Origin: UKL13-2 sp038321965 | GTDB lineage: Bacteria > Pseudomonadota > Gammaproteobacteria > Burkholderiales > Usitatibacteraceae | Length of the DNA: 64,000 nt | Direction: 5' to 3' | Assembly (NCBI GenBank): GCA_038321965.1 | Contig: JBBQFL010000006.1 | Coordinates: 62,001-126,000, forward strand | In this document: positions 17,992 to 27,329 of the stretch, piece by piece | How positions within the stretch are numbered: the stretch's first letter is position 1 | Layout: each line of letters begins with the position of its first letter | Translations under genes and position numbers: made by a program | The notes under the pieces: generated by a model | Told to the model about the DNA's origin: nothing | The model's input: the letters and a program-made list of their open reading frames with translations, nothing else | Databases searched by the model: none

Positions 17992-18089
17992 GGGTGCATT
18001 GTTGTAAACATCATTGTCGCGAAGTTGGGCAACTTCTTGAGGTTAAGATTGATGATCAATTATAAGGTTCGATCCAAGGTAGCTTGCAC

Positions 18090-19232
18090 ATGCGCGAGTA
18101 CGAACTCAAAATCCTCGATTCCCTCATAAACATCTCGCCTCCTGATTGGGACGGGTTGACCGAGGACAATCCCACCATCTGCCACGCTTATCTGCAATCG
18201 ATGATCGATGCTGGCTGCACGACGGCAAAATCGGGCTGGCTGCCGCAGTTTCTCACCGTGTGGCGCGATATCGATGGACAGCAATCGCTATGCGGTGCGG
18301 TGGCGTTGTATGTGAAAAGCCATTCGTATGGCGAATACGTGTTCGACTGGGCGTGGGCCGAGGCCTATCAACGGCACGGACTTGAGTACTATCCAAAGCT
18401 GCTGGCAGCGGTACCTTTCACGCCGTGCTCCGGCGGGCGTTTGCTGGCAAGAACATCAGCCGATAAGAAAATCCTTGTCGACGGCCTGCTGAATCTTGCC
18501 GGGCAAAGCGATGTCTCGTCGCTGCATGTGTTGTTTCCAAACGCTGAGGATCATCAACTTTTGGCTGATGCTGGGATGATGCCGCGCACTTCCATCCAGT
18601 TTCATTGGCAAAACGCCGGATACACACACTTCGATGATTTTCTCGCGACCATGAGCCACGACAAGCGCAAGAAAGTGAAGCAGGAGCGGCGCAAGGTCAG
18701 CGAAGCAGGCATCACCTTCAGGCGGTTGGTCGGTAATGAAATCACCAGCGCCGATTGGGATTTTTTCGTCGGATGCTACAACCACACCTACCAGGCGCAC
18801 TTTTCCACGCCCTACCTTAACCGTAAATTCTTTGGGCTCATCGGCGAGCGAATGCCGGACAACATCTTGCTCATCGTTGCCGAACGCGAAGGCCAGCCAG
18901 TTGCCAGTGCGCTCAATCTGTTCAGCGAACATACGCTTTACGGCCGCTACTGGGGCGCTCTGGAATTTCATTCGGGCCTGCATTTTGAAACCTGCTATTA
19001 CCAGGCGCTGGAGTTTTGCATTGAACGTGGCGTTCAAGTTTTTGAAGGCGGCGCACAGGGCGAACACAAACTCGCGCGCGGTTTTCTGCCGGTGAAATGT
19101 CATTCAGCACATTGGCTGAAACATCCACAATTCGCCAGGGCGGTGGAGGATTTTCTGCGCCGCGAATCGGGCGGGATCGAGCGGCATGTGAATGAACTGT
19201 CGGAGAGCAGTCCGTTCAAGACAAATCCTTAG
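18090..19232 (+). CDS. FemAB-like / GNAT-fold N-acyltransferase
   Basis: 380-residue protein of the FemAB-like family (formerly DUF482; Pfam PF04339), related to peptidyltransferase folds. The two GNAT-like halves are joined around a Lys/Arg-rich helix (DKRKKVKQERRKVSEAG). The end has the well-conserved FEGGAQGEHKLARGF followed by the HSAHWL segment. Substrate unknown; members are often predicted to modify amino-sugars or peptides. The ATG at 18090 is preceded by AAGG at 8-9 bases; an in-frame TTG at 18084 is less likely. It stands alone, convergent with the signalling operon, with a dispersed repeat between. Confidence 0.82.
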   Translation: MREYELKILDSLINISPPDWDGLTEDNPTICHAYLQSMIDAGCTTAKSGWLPQFLTVWRDIDGQQSLCGAVALYVKSHSYGEYVFDWAWAEAYQRHGLEYYPKLLAAVPFTPCSGGRLLARTSADKKILVDGLLNLAGQSDVSSLHVLFPNAEDHQLLADAGMMPRTSIQFHWQNAGYTHFDDFLATMSHDKRKKVKQERRKVSEAGITFRRLVGNEITSADWDFFVGCYNHTYQAHFSTPYLNRKFFGLIGERMPDNILLIVAEREGQPVASALNLFSEHTLYGRYWGALEFHSGLHFETCYYQALEFCIERGVQVFEGGAQGEHKLARGFLPVKCHSAHWLKHPQFARAVEDFLRRESGGIERHVNELSESSPFKTNP

Positions 19233-19298
19233 ACTCCATAACTGGCGCGCGTTTCCAGACCTTTTCTCTCTAAAAACCGCATGGATAGGCGTTCTACG
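19231..19298 (+). repeat. 68-bp dispersed intergenic repeat, copy B
   Basis: Runs from AGACTCCATAACTGGCGCGC to ATAGGCGTTCTACG. The last 14 bases are identical to the end of copy C at 41063-41130, at exactly the same distance from the start. It lies between two convergent genes and overlaps the acyltransferase stop codon by two bases. Confidence 0.6.
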
Positions 19299-19336
19299 TC
19301 GCTTGACTTTAAACCGGCTCCGTTTGAGCACTTCTC

Positions 19337-20452
19337 CTATGATTGCCCCGGTAGTAAGCGGAATGTCGCAATCGGGCGCTGAAATCCTTTCAAAGTGAGG
19401 TCACCGATGGCCTCCGACGGCAAACTACTTTGAAGCGCGCTTACGACGCGTTGAGAAAGCAGGGTTTCACCACCTTTGGCTTCGCCGCAAAGTCGGCTGG
19501 CAAGATTGCAAACAGAGCCGATTGCACCATAATCCCAGCGGCCTTCGAATCCAATGGTACCGACGGTCGCGAATCCCTGCGCAATACCGATTCCCAATTT
19601 GAGATCGTATCCCTGACCCAGCCAGTGTCGCGCGAGATCGATGAACGCCTGTTGCATCTCCAGGGCCATAACAGCTGCGCGCCGGGCTGGATCGGGAACA
19701 GGCAATGGGTCATTGAAAAGTATCATGATACCGTCGCCTGCGTAACCGGATAACGTGCCCCCATGCGCCTGCACCAGCTTTCCCATGCCGGCATAATACT
19801 CGTTGATCACGCGCATCACGTCTTCAGGGTCCGCAGTTTCCGTGAACGAAGTGAATCCACGCAAGTCCAGAAACACGACGGTGATTTCACGACGATGGCT
19901 CTTGAGCAATTCCTCATGGCCGCCGGATAGCAGCATGTCGGCAATCTGTGGCGCCAGAAACCGTTTCAGGCGCGTATGTTTTTCCAACGCACTGATACCG
20001 TCGGCTACGCGCTGCTCCAGCGTGTGGTTCCATTCGGCGAGCTGGGCGGCTTGCAATTGAATGGTGTCGTGATAGGCCTTGATCCGCAGCAGCGAACGCA
20101 CCCGCGCGAGGAGCTCATGCTGTCGAATTGGCTTGGTGAGGAAATCATCGGCTCCGGCTTCAATACCCTTTACTCGCTCGGCACTGTCATCGAGTGCGGT
20201 CACCAGTACCACAGGAAGCACGGCTGTCGCGGGATTGGCGCGGATTGCACTGCAGACTTCATAACCACTCATGTCGGGCATCATCACATCGAGCAGCACG
20301 ATATCGGGCCGGTTTGCCGTCACTTTTTCCAGCGCCTCTACGCCGCCGGCAGCGGCGTCGACACTGTAGCCGTGCGAATCAAGAATTTTCGCTAACACCC
20401 GTATGTTGGCGGGTACGTCGTCAACGACCAAGACGCGAGCCTTCGATTCCAT
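19337..20452 (-). CDS. Response regulator with class III adenylate/guanylate cyclase output domain
   Basis: 371 residues. An N-terminal receiver (1-~125) has phosphoacceptor Asp55 in LLDVMMPD and the conserved Lys in FLTKPI. A helical linker follows (~130-185), then a class III nucleotidyl cyclase domain (~190-371) with metal-binding Asp motifs in FLDLRGFTSF and GYAGDGIMILFND. This would turn kinase input into a cyclic nucleotide; whether cAMP or cGMP is made cannot be told. The ATG at 20452 shares one base with the stop of the preceding receiver gene (TGATG), so translation is coupled. Last gene of the six-gene signalling operon. Confidence 0.92.
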   Translation of the reverse strand: MESKARVLVVDDVPANIRVLAKILDSHGYSVDAAAGGVEALEKVTANRPDIVLLDVMMPDMSGYEVCSAIRANPATAVLPVVLVTALDDSAERVKGIEAGADDFLTKPIRQHELLARVRSLLRIKAYHDTIQLQAAQLAEWNHTLEQRVADGISALEKHTRLKRFLAPQIADMLLSGGHEELLKSHRREITVVFLDLRGFTSFTETADPEDVMRVINEYYAGMGKLVQAHGGTLSGYAGDGIMILFNDPLPVPDPARRAAVMALEMQQAFIDLARHWLGQGYDLKLGIGIAQGFATVGTIGFEGRWDYGAIGSVCNLASRLCGEAKGGETLLSQRVVSALQSSLPSEAIGDLTLKGFQRPIATFRLLPGQS

Positions 20453-20838
20453 CAAGTTCCTCTTTGTCCCGGCGCCAGAAATCGCGCGACCGTCGCCAGC
20501 AAGTCCTTCACGTTGATCGGTTTGGATTCGAAGCCGTCAAATCCGGCTTCGCGCATGCGCTTCTGGTCCTCCGGCATTGCCGATGCCGTGACGGCAATGA
20601 TCGGCATGCGCCGGATGTTGGCATCGGCACGAATTTGGTGGAACACCTCAATGCCATCGATATCTGGCAACTGATAGTCCATCAGGATCAAGTCTGGCGC
20701 GTGTGCGCGGGCGGCAGCGACACCCTCATTGCCGGTTTCGACATCCACCACACGATAGCCACTAACTTGCAAGACTTTGCGCAAAAGTCGGCGGTTTTTT
20801 TCGTTGTCTTCGACAATCAATATCAGCTCGTTTGCCAT
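20452..20838 (-). CDS. CheY-like single-domain response regulator
   Basis: 128 residues forming one receiver domain: acidic pair in IVEDNEKN, phosphoacceptor Asp54 in ILMDYQLPD, Thr/Ser switch in VTASAMP and Lys in FESKPINVKD. There is no output domain, so it signals by protein contact or serves as a phosphate sink. It lies 15 bp after the histidine kinase and overlaps the receiver-cyclase by one base. The layout suggests a DivK-like intermediate between kinase and cyclase; that is inference. Confidence 0.93.
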   Translation of the reverse strand: MANELILIVEDNEKNRRLLRKVLQVSGYRVVDVETGNEGVAAARAHAPDLILMDYQLPDIDGIEVFHQIRADANIRRMPIIAVTASAMPEDQKRMREAGFDGFESKPINVKDLLATVARFLAPGQRGT

Positions 20839-20853
20839 CGTCCCAATACTCCG

Positions 20854-23193
20854 TCAAGTGTTGCGATTGGGTAAAAAGAAACTGAACGTCGAGCCTTTTT
20901 GCGGCTCGCTTTCAAGCCAAATGCGCCCGCCATGCAACTCGACAAATTTCTTCGTCAACGCCAACCCGAGGCCGGTCCCCTCAGCTTTCCGCGTGTAATC
21001 GGTACCGACTTGCTTGAATTCCTCAAACACGGCAGCCTGGTCGCCTGCGGCAATGCCCACGCCAGAGTCGGCTACCGCAATTTCCACCCCCTGATCAACA
21101 GCGCGCGCGCGAACCGTGATCGTGCCCCCGGCAGGTGTGAACTTCACCGCGTTGGAGAGCAGGTTCAGCATGATCTGTTTAAACTTGCGCTCGTCGGCAA
21201 AGAACGCTTCGATGGCCGGTTCGATTTCGCTCTTGAGCCGCGTATTCTGGCGAGCCGCGCGTTCTTTCACTAATGTCATGGCATTGCCAATGGCGGCGGG
21301 CAGATCGAACTCGCTCACGTCCAGTTCCATCCGTCCCGCTTCGATTTTTGACAGATCGAGGATGTCGTTGATCAACGATAGCAGGTGTTTACCTGAGTCG
21401 TGGATATCGCGAACGAATTCGCCCTGATCCTCATTCAGTTCGCCGAACATGCGCTCCTCCAGCACCTCGGAAAATCCGATGATGGCGTTAAGCGGTGTGC
21501 GTAGTTCGTGCGACATGTTGGCGAGGAATTCGCTCTTATGTTTGTTGGCGATTTCGAGTTGCAGGCTTTTTTCCTGGATTTCGTTAAAGAGGCGCACGTT
21601 CTCGATAGCGATCACCGCTTGATCGGCAAAAATCTGGAGGAGGTTAATGTCTTTGTCGCGGAAGGCACCTGGCGCAGCGCGATTGACCGTGATCGCACCG
21701 ATCGCCTTGCCATCGCGGATCAATGGCGCCAGCAGTGCGGACCGTAAGTTTTGCGCAAGTCCCAACTGCCGCACGCGGGGATATTCATCAACTACTTCGA
21801 GCAAGTCGGGAATGTGCATCAATCGGCTGTCGAGAATGCACGTCCCTAGCACGCTTTCGCGATCAAGCGGTACTTCGGCCAACCCCTGTCTGCGGTTGGC
21901 GCGTGCCGGCTCCTGGATGGTGTCTCCCGCACTCAACCAAAGGCTCACAGCGCTTTCCCCGAAAAGAGTGGAGCAACTCTGCACGATTGCGTCAAAAACG
22001 GGCTGAATATCATCTCGCGAACGGCTGATCACGCGCAGAATCTCGCTGGTCGCCGTCTGCTGCTCCAGCGATTCGCTCAATTCATGGGTGCGCGCCTCCA
22101 CTTTTTGCTCCAGGTTTGCGTAACTTTCACCCAACTGCGCCGACATGCTGTTGAATTGATCGGCCAGCGCTTCAAGCTCATCGCCTGTACGCACATCGAT
22201 ACGTTGATCGAGTTTGCCAGCGCCGATCCGTTCGGCACCCGACTGCAGCGCACGGATCGGCTGCACCATGCGCCGCGCGAGAAACAGACTAGCAAGAACC
22301 GACAACACCAGTCCCGCAAGCAACAGCAATCCGGTCCGCACCATTGAATCGTAGAGCGGCGCGAACGCCTCTTCAAGCGGCAACTCGACAAATACGTTCC
22401 AGCCAAGTGTCGGGATCGGCGCATGCGCGGTAAGCACTTCCCTGCCCTTGAGGTCTCGGGCAACGTTGCTTTCGACGGCTTGCCCGGTGGCGTCAGGATT
22501 GGTAACTGCCACGACTTGCGATAGCCGGGCGAGATCCGTTTTCTGCAGAACCAGGCTGAGATCGGGATGCGCAATCAATATACCGTTGGCATTAACAGCA
22601 TAGGCGATGCCGTTCTTGCCAATCTTGATCTGCGTGACCACGTCCCACACAAACTTCAGATTCACTTCCGCTACGGTCACCCCGCCAGCCGAGCCACCGG
22701 CCGGCCGGGCGATAGTCATGTACGGTTCGGTCTCCTTGCGAAAGTACACCGCGCTGTAGTAAGGCTTGCCAGAAGAGGCCACCTTGAATACCGCCTTGTC
22801 GGCGTAGTCAATACCCGAACCCACCACATCCATGCCAAGTCGCGAGACACGCAACTGCTCCTTTCCGGTCCGGTCCAGCCACGCCACCTCGGTAATCGCT
22901 GCCGCCTGACGCTGCAATTTCAGATACTCGTACCGGCGCGGATCCGCCTGACCGGTACCGATGCCCACCTGCGGCAGCGCGGTCCATCCCATCTGGTGCT
23001 CGATGTCTTTAATGTAGAGCTCGATACGCGTCGCCGCTGCAATTGCTTTTTCGCGCTGTAACGCAACCAGTTGCGTCTGATTTTCTTGCGAGGAGAAATA
23101 CAGGCCCACGGCGCTGCTGGCGATGAGCGCGAAGCTCACCAGCGCGACGATCAGTACGACATATTTAGTAAATAGTGACCAGCGCATAGTCAT
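20854..23193 (-). CDS. Membrane sensor histidine kinase (Cache-HAMP-GAF-HisKA-HATPase)
   Basis: 779 residues. Membrane span ~11-32; a periplasmic double-Cache-type sensor ~35-285 (with GKNGIAYAVNANGILIAHP, typical of Cache); second span ~288-308; HAMP ~308-360; GAF domain ~390-535; HisKA with phosphorylated His562 in SHELRTPLN; and a C-terminal HATPase with DERKFKQIMLNLLSNA, DSGVGI and GTGLGLAL. The sensor half faces the compartment where the three binding proteins of the same operon act. The start ATG overlaps the stop of the last binding-protein gene by four bases (ATGA). No attached receiver domain, so it is not a hybrid kinase. Confidence 0.95.
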   Translation of the reverse strand: MTMRWSLFTKYVVLIVALVSFALIASSAVGLYFSSQENQTQLVALQREKAIAAATRIELYIKDIEHQMGWTALPQVGIGTGQADPRRYEYLKLQRQAAAITEVAWLDRTGKEQLRVSRLGMDVVGSGIDYADKAVFKVASSGKPYYSAVYFRKETEPYMTIARPAGGSAGGVTVAEVNLKFVWDVVTQIKIGKNGIAYAVNANGILIAHPDLSLVLQKTDLARLSQVVAVTNPDATGQAVESNVARDLKGREVLTAHAPIPTLGWNVFVELPLEEAFAPLYDSMVRTGLLLLAGLVLSVLASLFLARRMVQPIRALQSGAERIGAGKLDQRIDVRTGDELEALADQFNSMSAQLGESYANLEQKVEARTHELSESLEQQTATSEILRVISRSRDDIQPVFDAIVQSCSTLFGESAVSLWLSAGDTIQEPARANRRQGLAEVPLDRESVLGTCILDSRLMHIPDLLEVVDEYPRVRQLGLAQNLRSALLAPLIRDGKAIGAITVNRAAPGAFRDKDINLLQIFADQAVIAIENVRLFNEIQEKSLQLEIANKHKSEFLANMSHELRTPLNAIIGFSEVLEERMFGELNEDQGEFVRDIHDSGKHLLSLINDILDLSKIEAGRMELDVSEFDLPAAIGNAMTLVKERAARQNTRLKSEIEPAIEAFFADERKFKQIMLNLLSNAVKFTPAGGTITVRARAVDQGVEIAVADSGVGIAAGDQAAVFEEFKQVGTDYTRKAEGTGLGLALTKKFVELHGGRIWLESEPQKGSTFSFFLPNRNT

Positions 23194-24206
23194 TCAATCA
23201 CCCTGTCAGCGCGCACCAGCAGCGTTGAAGGAAACTGGTATCCAAGCGCTCGAGCTGTTCCGGCATTGAGTATCAGCTTCGGCCGCGGCGGGCTCTCAAT
23301 CGGCAATTCGCCAGCGTTCGCGCCCCGCAGGATACGATCAACCAAGCGTGCAAATTGTTGGAAAATTTCGGCTATGTCCGCTCCGGCAAAGGCGATCAGT
23401 CCACCCGTCTCTGCAAACTCGGCAACGTCCGAGATGGATGCCAGCCGTGCATTATTAACCTTCTGCACAACCTCCTTGATCGACCATGTCGGATGAAGGA
23501 CCACCCAGACTGCCTCGACTTTGTTGAGCACGAGTTCGCGCAGCGCTTTATCGATGCCGCTGCGATTCGCGGTGCACCTATACACGAGGTCGATGCCCAG
23601 ACTCCTTGCCAGGTCTTGGACTCCGCGCCGGTCGCCCACGTCATCGCCTTGGCAAAGGACCCCGAGTCGACGCAACTTCGGATAGGCGTCGCGAAGAGTC
23701 TCCAACAGTTTTGGCGTGTCGCCAGACGGGCTCTCGAAGAAAGCAACACCGGTGAGATTGCCGCCAGGTCGGGACATCGCCGTGGCTTGTCCATTGGCGA
23801 CAGGGTCGCCGCCAAACAGCATGACCACCGGCGTTGATTTGACCTGCGCACGAATCTCGTGACCTAACATCGCCCCAGAGACAACCAAGACATCGACTCG
23901 CGCGGCGAGCAGAAAGCTGAGAGCCTGGGAGGCCGCTTGCGGGCTACCTGACGTGTATCGATAGAGAAGCGACACGCTTTTTCCGGATTGCCAGCCGTAT
24001 TTGGTGAGGGCCAACTCGAATGCAGCCCGCGTCGGCGCGAAAAACGATTCATTCGTGCCCGTCAGGACGCCAACCGTCCGCATGGGTTCCTTCGATTGGC
24101 CAATCGCTGTAAACGGTGTGAGCAGAAACGACGGTGCGGCCACCAAGCGCGGCGCGAGGAAGACAGCCGAGCCAAGGGCAATGAGCTTTCTTCTTCGCGC
24201 ATTCAT
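23190..24206 (-). CDS. ABC_sub_bind-type periplasmic binding protein 3 of 3
   Basis: 338 residues with an N-terminal signal sequence after MNARRRKL and the ABC_sub_bind (PF04392, TrpX-like) plan of two Rossmann lobes. Hallmarks are SRPGGNLTGVAFF and a C-terminal ILNAGTARALGYQFP...VRADRVIE. It is the most diverged of the three copies. Its start overlaps the previous gene by ATGA and its stop overlaps the kinase start by ATGA. No permease or ATPase is present, which argues for sensing rather than transport. Ligand unknown; TrpX relatives bind aromatic amino acids. Confidence 0.87.
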   Translation of the reverse strand: MNARRRKLIALGSAVFLAPRLVAAPSFLLTPFTAIGQSKEPMRTVGVLTGTNESFFAPTRAAFELALTKYGWQSGKSVSLLYRYTSGSPQAASQALSFLLAARVDVLVVSGAMLGHEIRAQVKSTPVVMLFGGDPVANGQATAMSRPGGNLTGVAFFESPSGDTPKLLETLRDAYPKLRRLGVLCQGDDVGDRRGVQDLARSLGIDLVYRCTANRSGIDKALRELVLNKVEAVWVVLHPTWSIKEVVQKVNNARLASISDVAEFAETGGLIAFAGADIAEIFQQFARLVDRILRGANAGELPIESPPRPKLILNAGTARALGYQFPSTLLVRADRVIE

Positions 24207-25180
24207 TCAATCACCTTGTCTGCGCGCAGCAGAATCTCCGGCGGAATCGTTATGCCGAGCGCCTTTGCGGTTTTCATATTGATGACCAGTTCGAATTCGG
24301 TCGGTTGCTGCACGGGCAGGTCAGCTGGTTTGGCGCCCTTCAGGATTTTGTCGACATAGGTAGCCGAACGGCGGAATAACTGCATAAAGTTCGGCCCATA
24401 ATTCATGAGTCCGCCAATCTCTGCGTACCCGCTTTCTGCAATCGACGGCAATTTGGCGCGAGTTGCCAAGTCGGCAATTTTTTGCCAATGTGCCGCAGAT
24501 GCAGATGGCAGTCCAAGCACAATCACCGCCTGGGCCCGCTTCTTGGTCATCGAGGAAAAAGCCTTGTCAATTTCATCGAAGGATTTGAACACTTCGGGCA
24601 GAACCGTCACGCCGATCCCCGACGCGGGCGCTTGAATCTCCTCGATTGCCTTAAGCATCCCCGGACCGTTATAGGACAGAACGGCAATGCGTTTCGCCTT
24701 CGGAACAGTAGTGTGCAATAACTCGAGATATTTTCCGGTCAATGCTTCGTACTGGCCGGAGTGCCCCGTGACATTTCCGCCGGGATGCGCAAGACTCGCG
24801 ACCAATCCTCGACCTACCGGGTCGAAAGCAGCGATCATAACAATCGGGATTGTCGAGGTCGCCTTTCTGGCAGCGTCGACCGCAATGGGTGGCGCGGTGA
24901 CAATCACGTCAGGATGCAGCGCAATCAATTCGGCGGCCATACCAGGGAAGCGCTCGGGATGTCCATCCGCCCAGCGAACATCGATTACAAGATTGCGGCC
25001 CTCGACGTAGCCGAGATCGTGCAGCGCCATCTTGAAGGCATCGACGTAGGGCGCCGCCGATACGGACGAGCTCATGCCCATATAGGCGACACGATAGACT
25101 TTTTGCGGCGGCGCCCCAAACGAAAGCGGCGCAACGAGTAGCGCCGTTACCAATGTCAGCATTTTCCGCCGCGTCGTCAT
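24203..25180 (-). CDS. ABC_sub_bind-type periplasmic binding protein 2 of 3
   Basis: 325 residues; signal peptide about 1-23 ending SFGAPP. Family features: AHPGGNVTGHSG, the GLVASLAHPG stretch, and the C-terminal MKTAKALGITIPPEILLRAD, a nearly universal ending of this family. Coupled by ATGA overlaps on both sides. Similar enough to copy 1 at 25177 to suggest duplication in place followed by divergence. Confidence 0.9.
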   Translation of the reverse strand: MTTRRKMLTLVTALLVAPLSFGAPPQKVYRVAYMGMSSSVSAAPYVDAFKMALHDLGYVEGRNLVIDVRWADGHPERFPGMAAELIALHPDVIVTAPPIAVDAARKATSTIPIVMIAAFDPVGRGLVASLAHPGGNVTGHSGQYEALTGKYLELLHTTVPKAKRIAVLSYNGPGMLKAIEEIQAPASGIGVTVLPEVFKSFDEIDKAFSSMTKKRAQAVIVLGLPSASAAHWQKIADLATRAKLPSIAESGYAEIGGLMNYGPNFMQLFRRSATYVDKILKGAKPADLPVQQPTEFELVINMKTAKALGITIPPEILLRADKVIE

Positions 25181-26154
25181 TCGATCACCTCGTCCGCACG
25201 CACCAACACCGATTGTGGAACGGTAATCCCGAGCGCTCGTGCTGACCTGAGATTCACGATGAGGCGAAATTTTGCGGGCTCTTCCATCGCCATTTCGGCG
25301 GGCTTTTCGCCTTTGAGAATACGTGCGACGTAGTGGCCCGCGCGACGATAGATATCGCCGAAGTCGGGGCCGTAAGTGATAAAGCCACCCGCATCGGCAA
25401 AATCATTGATTTCATGGATAACCGGCATTCGGTATTTTTGCGCGGCACGGACGATTTCTGACGAAGCCTCGACGGTTGACGTCGTGAGCGGGATAATCGC
25501 CGCGTGTACTTTCGCCTCGACCATCTTGGCAAAAGCTCCCTCCATCTCAGACGCACTGGAAGCAGAGACGCGAATGAGGGTCAAGCCCAATTTCTTTGCT
25601 GCGGCGTCAAGCACCTTCAGCTCGACCTGGCAGCTATCATAAAGTCGCTGGTCAAAAAGCACCGCGACGCGTGTCGCGCCCGGCACCGCTTCGCGCAGCA
25701 ATTCCAGACGCTTTGCGGTGAGTTCTGCGCTTGCCGTCGTAACGCCGGTAATATGGCCGCCGGGTCGCGCAAGCGATTTCACATAGTCGACCGCGACGGG
25801 ATCGGCAACGATCGCGATCACAGTTGGGATCTTGCGGCTTGCATACCAGGCCGCGTCCGCCATCGATTTTGAAGGTGCGAAAATCACGTCGACATTGTGC
25901 TGCACAAGTTCACGCGCGAGTGCCGGATAGCGGTTGTGCTCGCCATTGGCCGAACGCCGCACGAAGATGAGGTTCTTGCCCTCGACAAAACCGGATTCCC
26001 GCAGTCCCTGTTCGAAACCACGGTTGGTCCGAACGGAAAAAAATCCGCTCGTTCCCTCCATCAACCAGCCGACGCGCTTCTCCCTTTGCTGCGCATGGGT
26101 GGTGGCAGTGGACACGCAGACGAACAGCACAACCCAAGCGAGATATCGTTTCAC
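25177..26154 (-). CDS. ABC_sub_bind-type periplasmic binding protein 1 of 3, first gene of signalling operon
   Basis: 325 residues from GTG 26154, chosen because GGGGGAGGGAATT lies directly upstream and the chain then begins with a signal peptide ending ATTHAQQ. An upstream in-frame GTG at 26199 has no ribosome site. Family features include ARPGGHITGVTTA and the closing LRSARALGITVPQSVLVRADEVIE split over the last 25 residues. It heads an operon whose five junctions overlap or are at most 15 bp apart. Its promoter should lie in 26155-26400, where I see no obvious strong hexamers. Confidence 0.89.
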   Translation of the reverse strand: MKRYLAWVVLFVCVSTATTHAQQREKRVGWLMEGTSGFFSVRTNRGFEQGLRESGFVEGKNLIFVRRSANGEHNRYPALARELVQHNVDVIFAPSKSMADAAWYASRKIPTVIAIVADPVAVDYVKSLARPGGHITGVTTASAELTAKRLELLREAVPGATRVAVLFDQRLYDSCQVELKVLDAAAKKLGLTLIRVSASSASEMEGAFAKMVEAKVHAAIIPLTTSTVEASSEIVRAAQKYRMPVIHEINDFADAGGFITYGPDFGDIYRRAGHYVARILKGEKPAEMAMEEPAKFRLIVNLRSARALGITVPQSVLVRADEVIE

Positions 26155-26543
26155 AATTCCCTCCCCCGAAGCCCGACAAGCATAGTAAGCAGAAATCACA
26201 TGCTCGCCGTCACCAGAGGCGCGAACACCAATCTAGGCTACTCCGATAGGCAGCAGTTCACCATTATCTCGATTCGTGCCTAGAGCCGGCGCGACGATGT
26301 TTTCGACATTGTAACTCTAGCACTGGCGCGGCACGCAGGCCACAAATGCTTGCGAAGGTGCGCTAGTTCTAGTGTTTCAAAGTTATAACATGCTTTTAAT
26401 GCGCCCTGACGACGCTGCGTTTGATCCTTGTCAAAAGACGCTGTGCTTTTTGCACCGAAGATATTGACTGCGAAGCTGCGCGTTGCGCAGGACTTGCTTT
26501 GGCAAGACGTCGAACGCATTGATTGGAAAACGAAGGCCATTGC
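26155..26543. other. Intergenic region between signalling operon and fabI
   Basis: 389 bp between two divergent genes. It must hold both promoters. It contains dispersed repeat copy D (26312-26379) and a moderately AT-rich stretch near 26375-26400. No convincing open frame, tRNA or terminator was found. Confidence 0.5.
26312..26379 (+). repeat. 68-bp dispersed intergenic repeat, copy D
   Basis: Begins TAACTCTAGCACTGGCGCGG, differing from copy A in two of the first twenty bases, and then has ACAAATGCTTG, matching the GCTTG of copies A and E. Its far end (CTAGTTCTAGTG) is more diverged. It lies in a divergent promoter region. Confidence 0.5.
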
Positions 26544-27329
26544 ATGGGAATGCTGACGAACAAACGAATTCTGGTGACCGGGCTATTGAGCAACCGCTCG
26601 ATTGCGTATGGCGTCGCCACAGCCATGCATCGCGAGGGCGCCGAGCTGGCGTTCACCTACCAGGGTGAAGGCATACGCGAGCGGGTCGAAAGACTGGCGC
26701 CGGATTTTGACGCCAAGTTGATCCTGCCCTGCGACGTCGCCAGCGACGAGCAAATCGCTGCGATGTTTGCACAACTGGGCCAATCCTGGGATGGTCTCGA
26801 CGGTATTGTCCATGCCATTGCGTACGCGCCGCGCGAAGCACTCGGCGGTGATTTTCACGACACTGTTACCCGGGAAAATTTTCGCATCGCCCACGACATC
26901 AGCGCCTACAGCCTCGCCGCGCTGGTCAAGGCGGGCTTGCCACTCATGAGGGGTCGCAATGCGGCCGTGGTGGCGATGACCTACCTGGGTGCTGTACGGG
27001 CGGTACCGAATTACAACGTGATGGGCCTTGCCAAAGCCAGTCTGGAAGCATGCGTACGATATCTCGCATTCAGCCTCGGCCCGATGGGTATCCGCGTCAA
27101 TGGCATCTCCGCTGGACCGATCAAGACGTTAGCTGCCGCCGGGGTCGGCGACTTCAACAAGTTGCTCGCCCACGTGGAGAAAAACTCACCGCTTCGACGC
27201 AACGTCACCACCGAGGAAGTTGGCAACACAGCGGCGTTTCTCTGTAGCGATTTGGCAAGCGGCATCAACGGCGAGATCACCTACGTCGATGGCGGTTTCA
27301 ACATTGCCGGCCTGGCGAGAGATGCGTGA
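26544..27329 (+). CDS. fabI: Enoyl-[acyl-carrier-protein] reductase (NADH), FabI
   Basis: Last reductive step of fatty-acid elongation. 261 residues; ATG 26544 gives MGMLTNKRILVTGLLSNRSIAYG-like start in line with E. coli FabI. NAD site residues lie in that first stretch; the catalytic tyrosine/lysine pair sits in the YNVMGLAKASLE segment (about residues 155-165). The C-terminus GEITYVDGGFNIAGL is typical. Downstream, a FabK/nitronate-monooxygenase-like gene starts inside its last codons, so the two are co-expressed. Confidence 0.95.
   Translation: MGMLTNKRILVTGLLSNRSIAYGVATAMHREGAELAFTYQGEGIRERVERLAPDFDAKLILPCDVASDEQIAAMFAQLGQSWDGLDGIVHAIAYAPREALGGDFHDTVTRENFRIAHDISAYSLAALVKAGLPLMRGRNAAVVAMTYLGAVRAVPNYNVMGLAKASLEACVRYLAFSLGPMGIRVNGISAGPIKTLAAAGVGDFNKLLAHVEKNSPLRRNVTTEEVGNTAAFLCSDLASGINGEITYVDGGFNIAGLARDA

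Noticed and set aside
18049..18059. TTGATGATCAA as an FNR box between nadE and the acyltransferase
   Set aside because: The two half-sites are one base apart instead of four, so it does not fit FNR; kept only as an unexplained palindrome.
20194..20874. 226-codon frame opposite the response-regulator genes
   Set aside because: Arg-rich antisense frame crossing a gene junction; no ribosome site or family.
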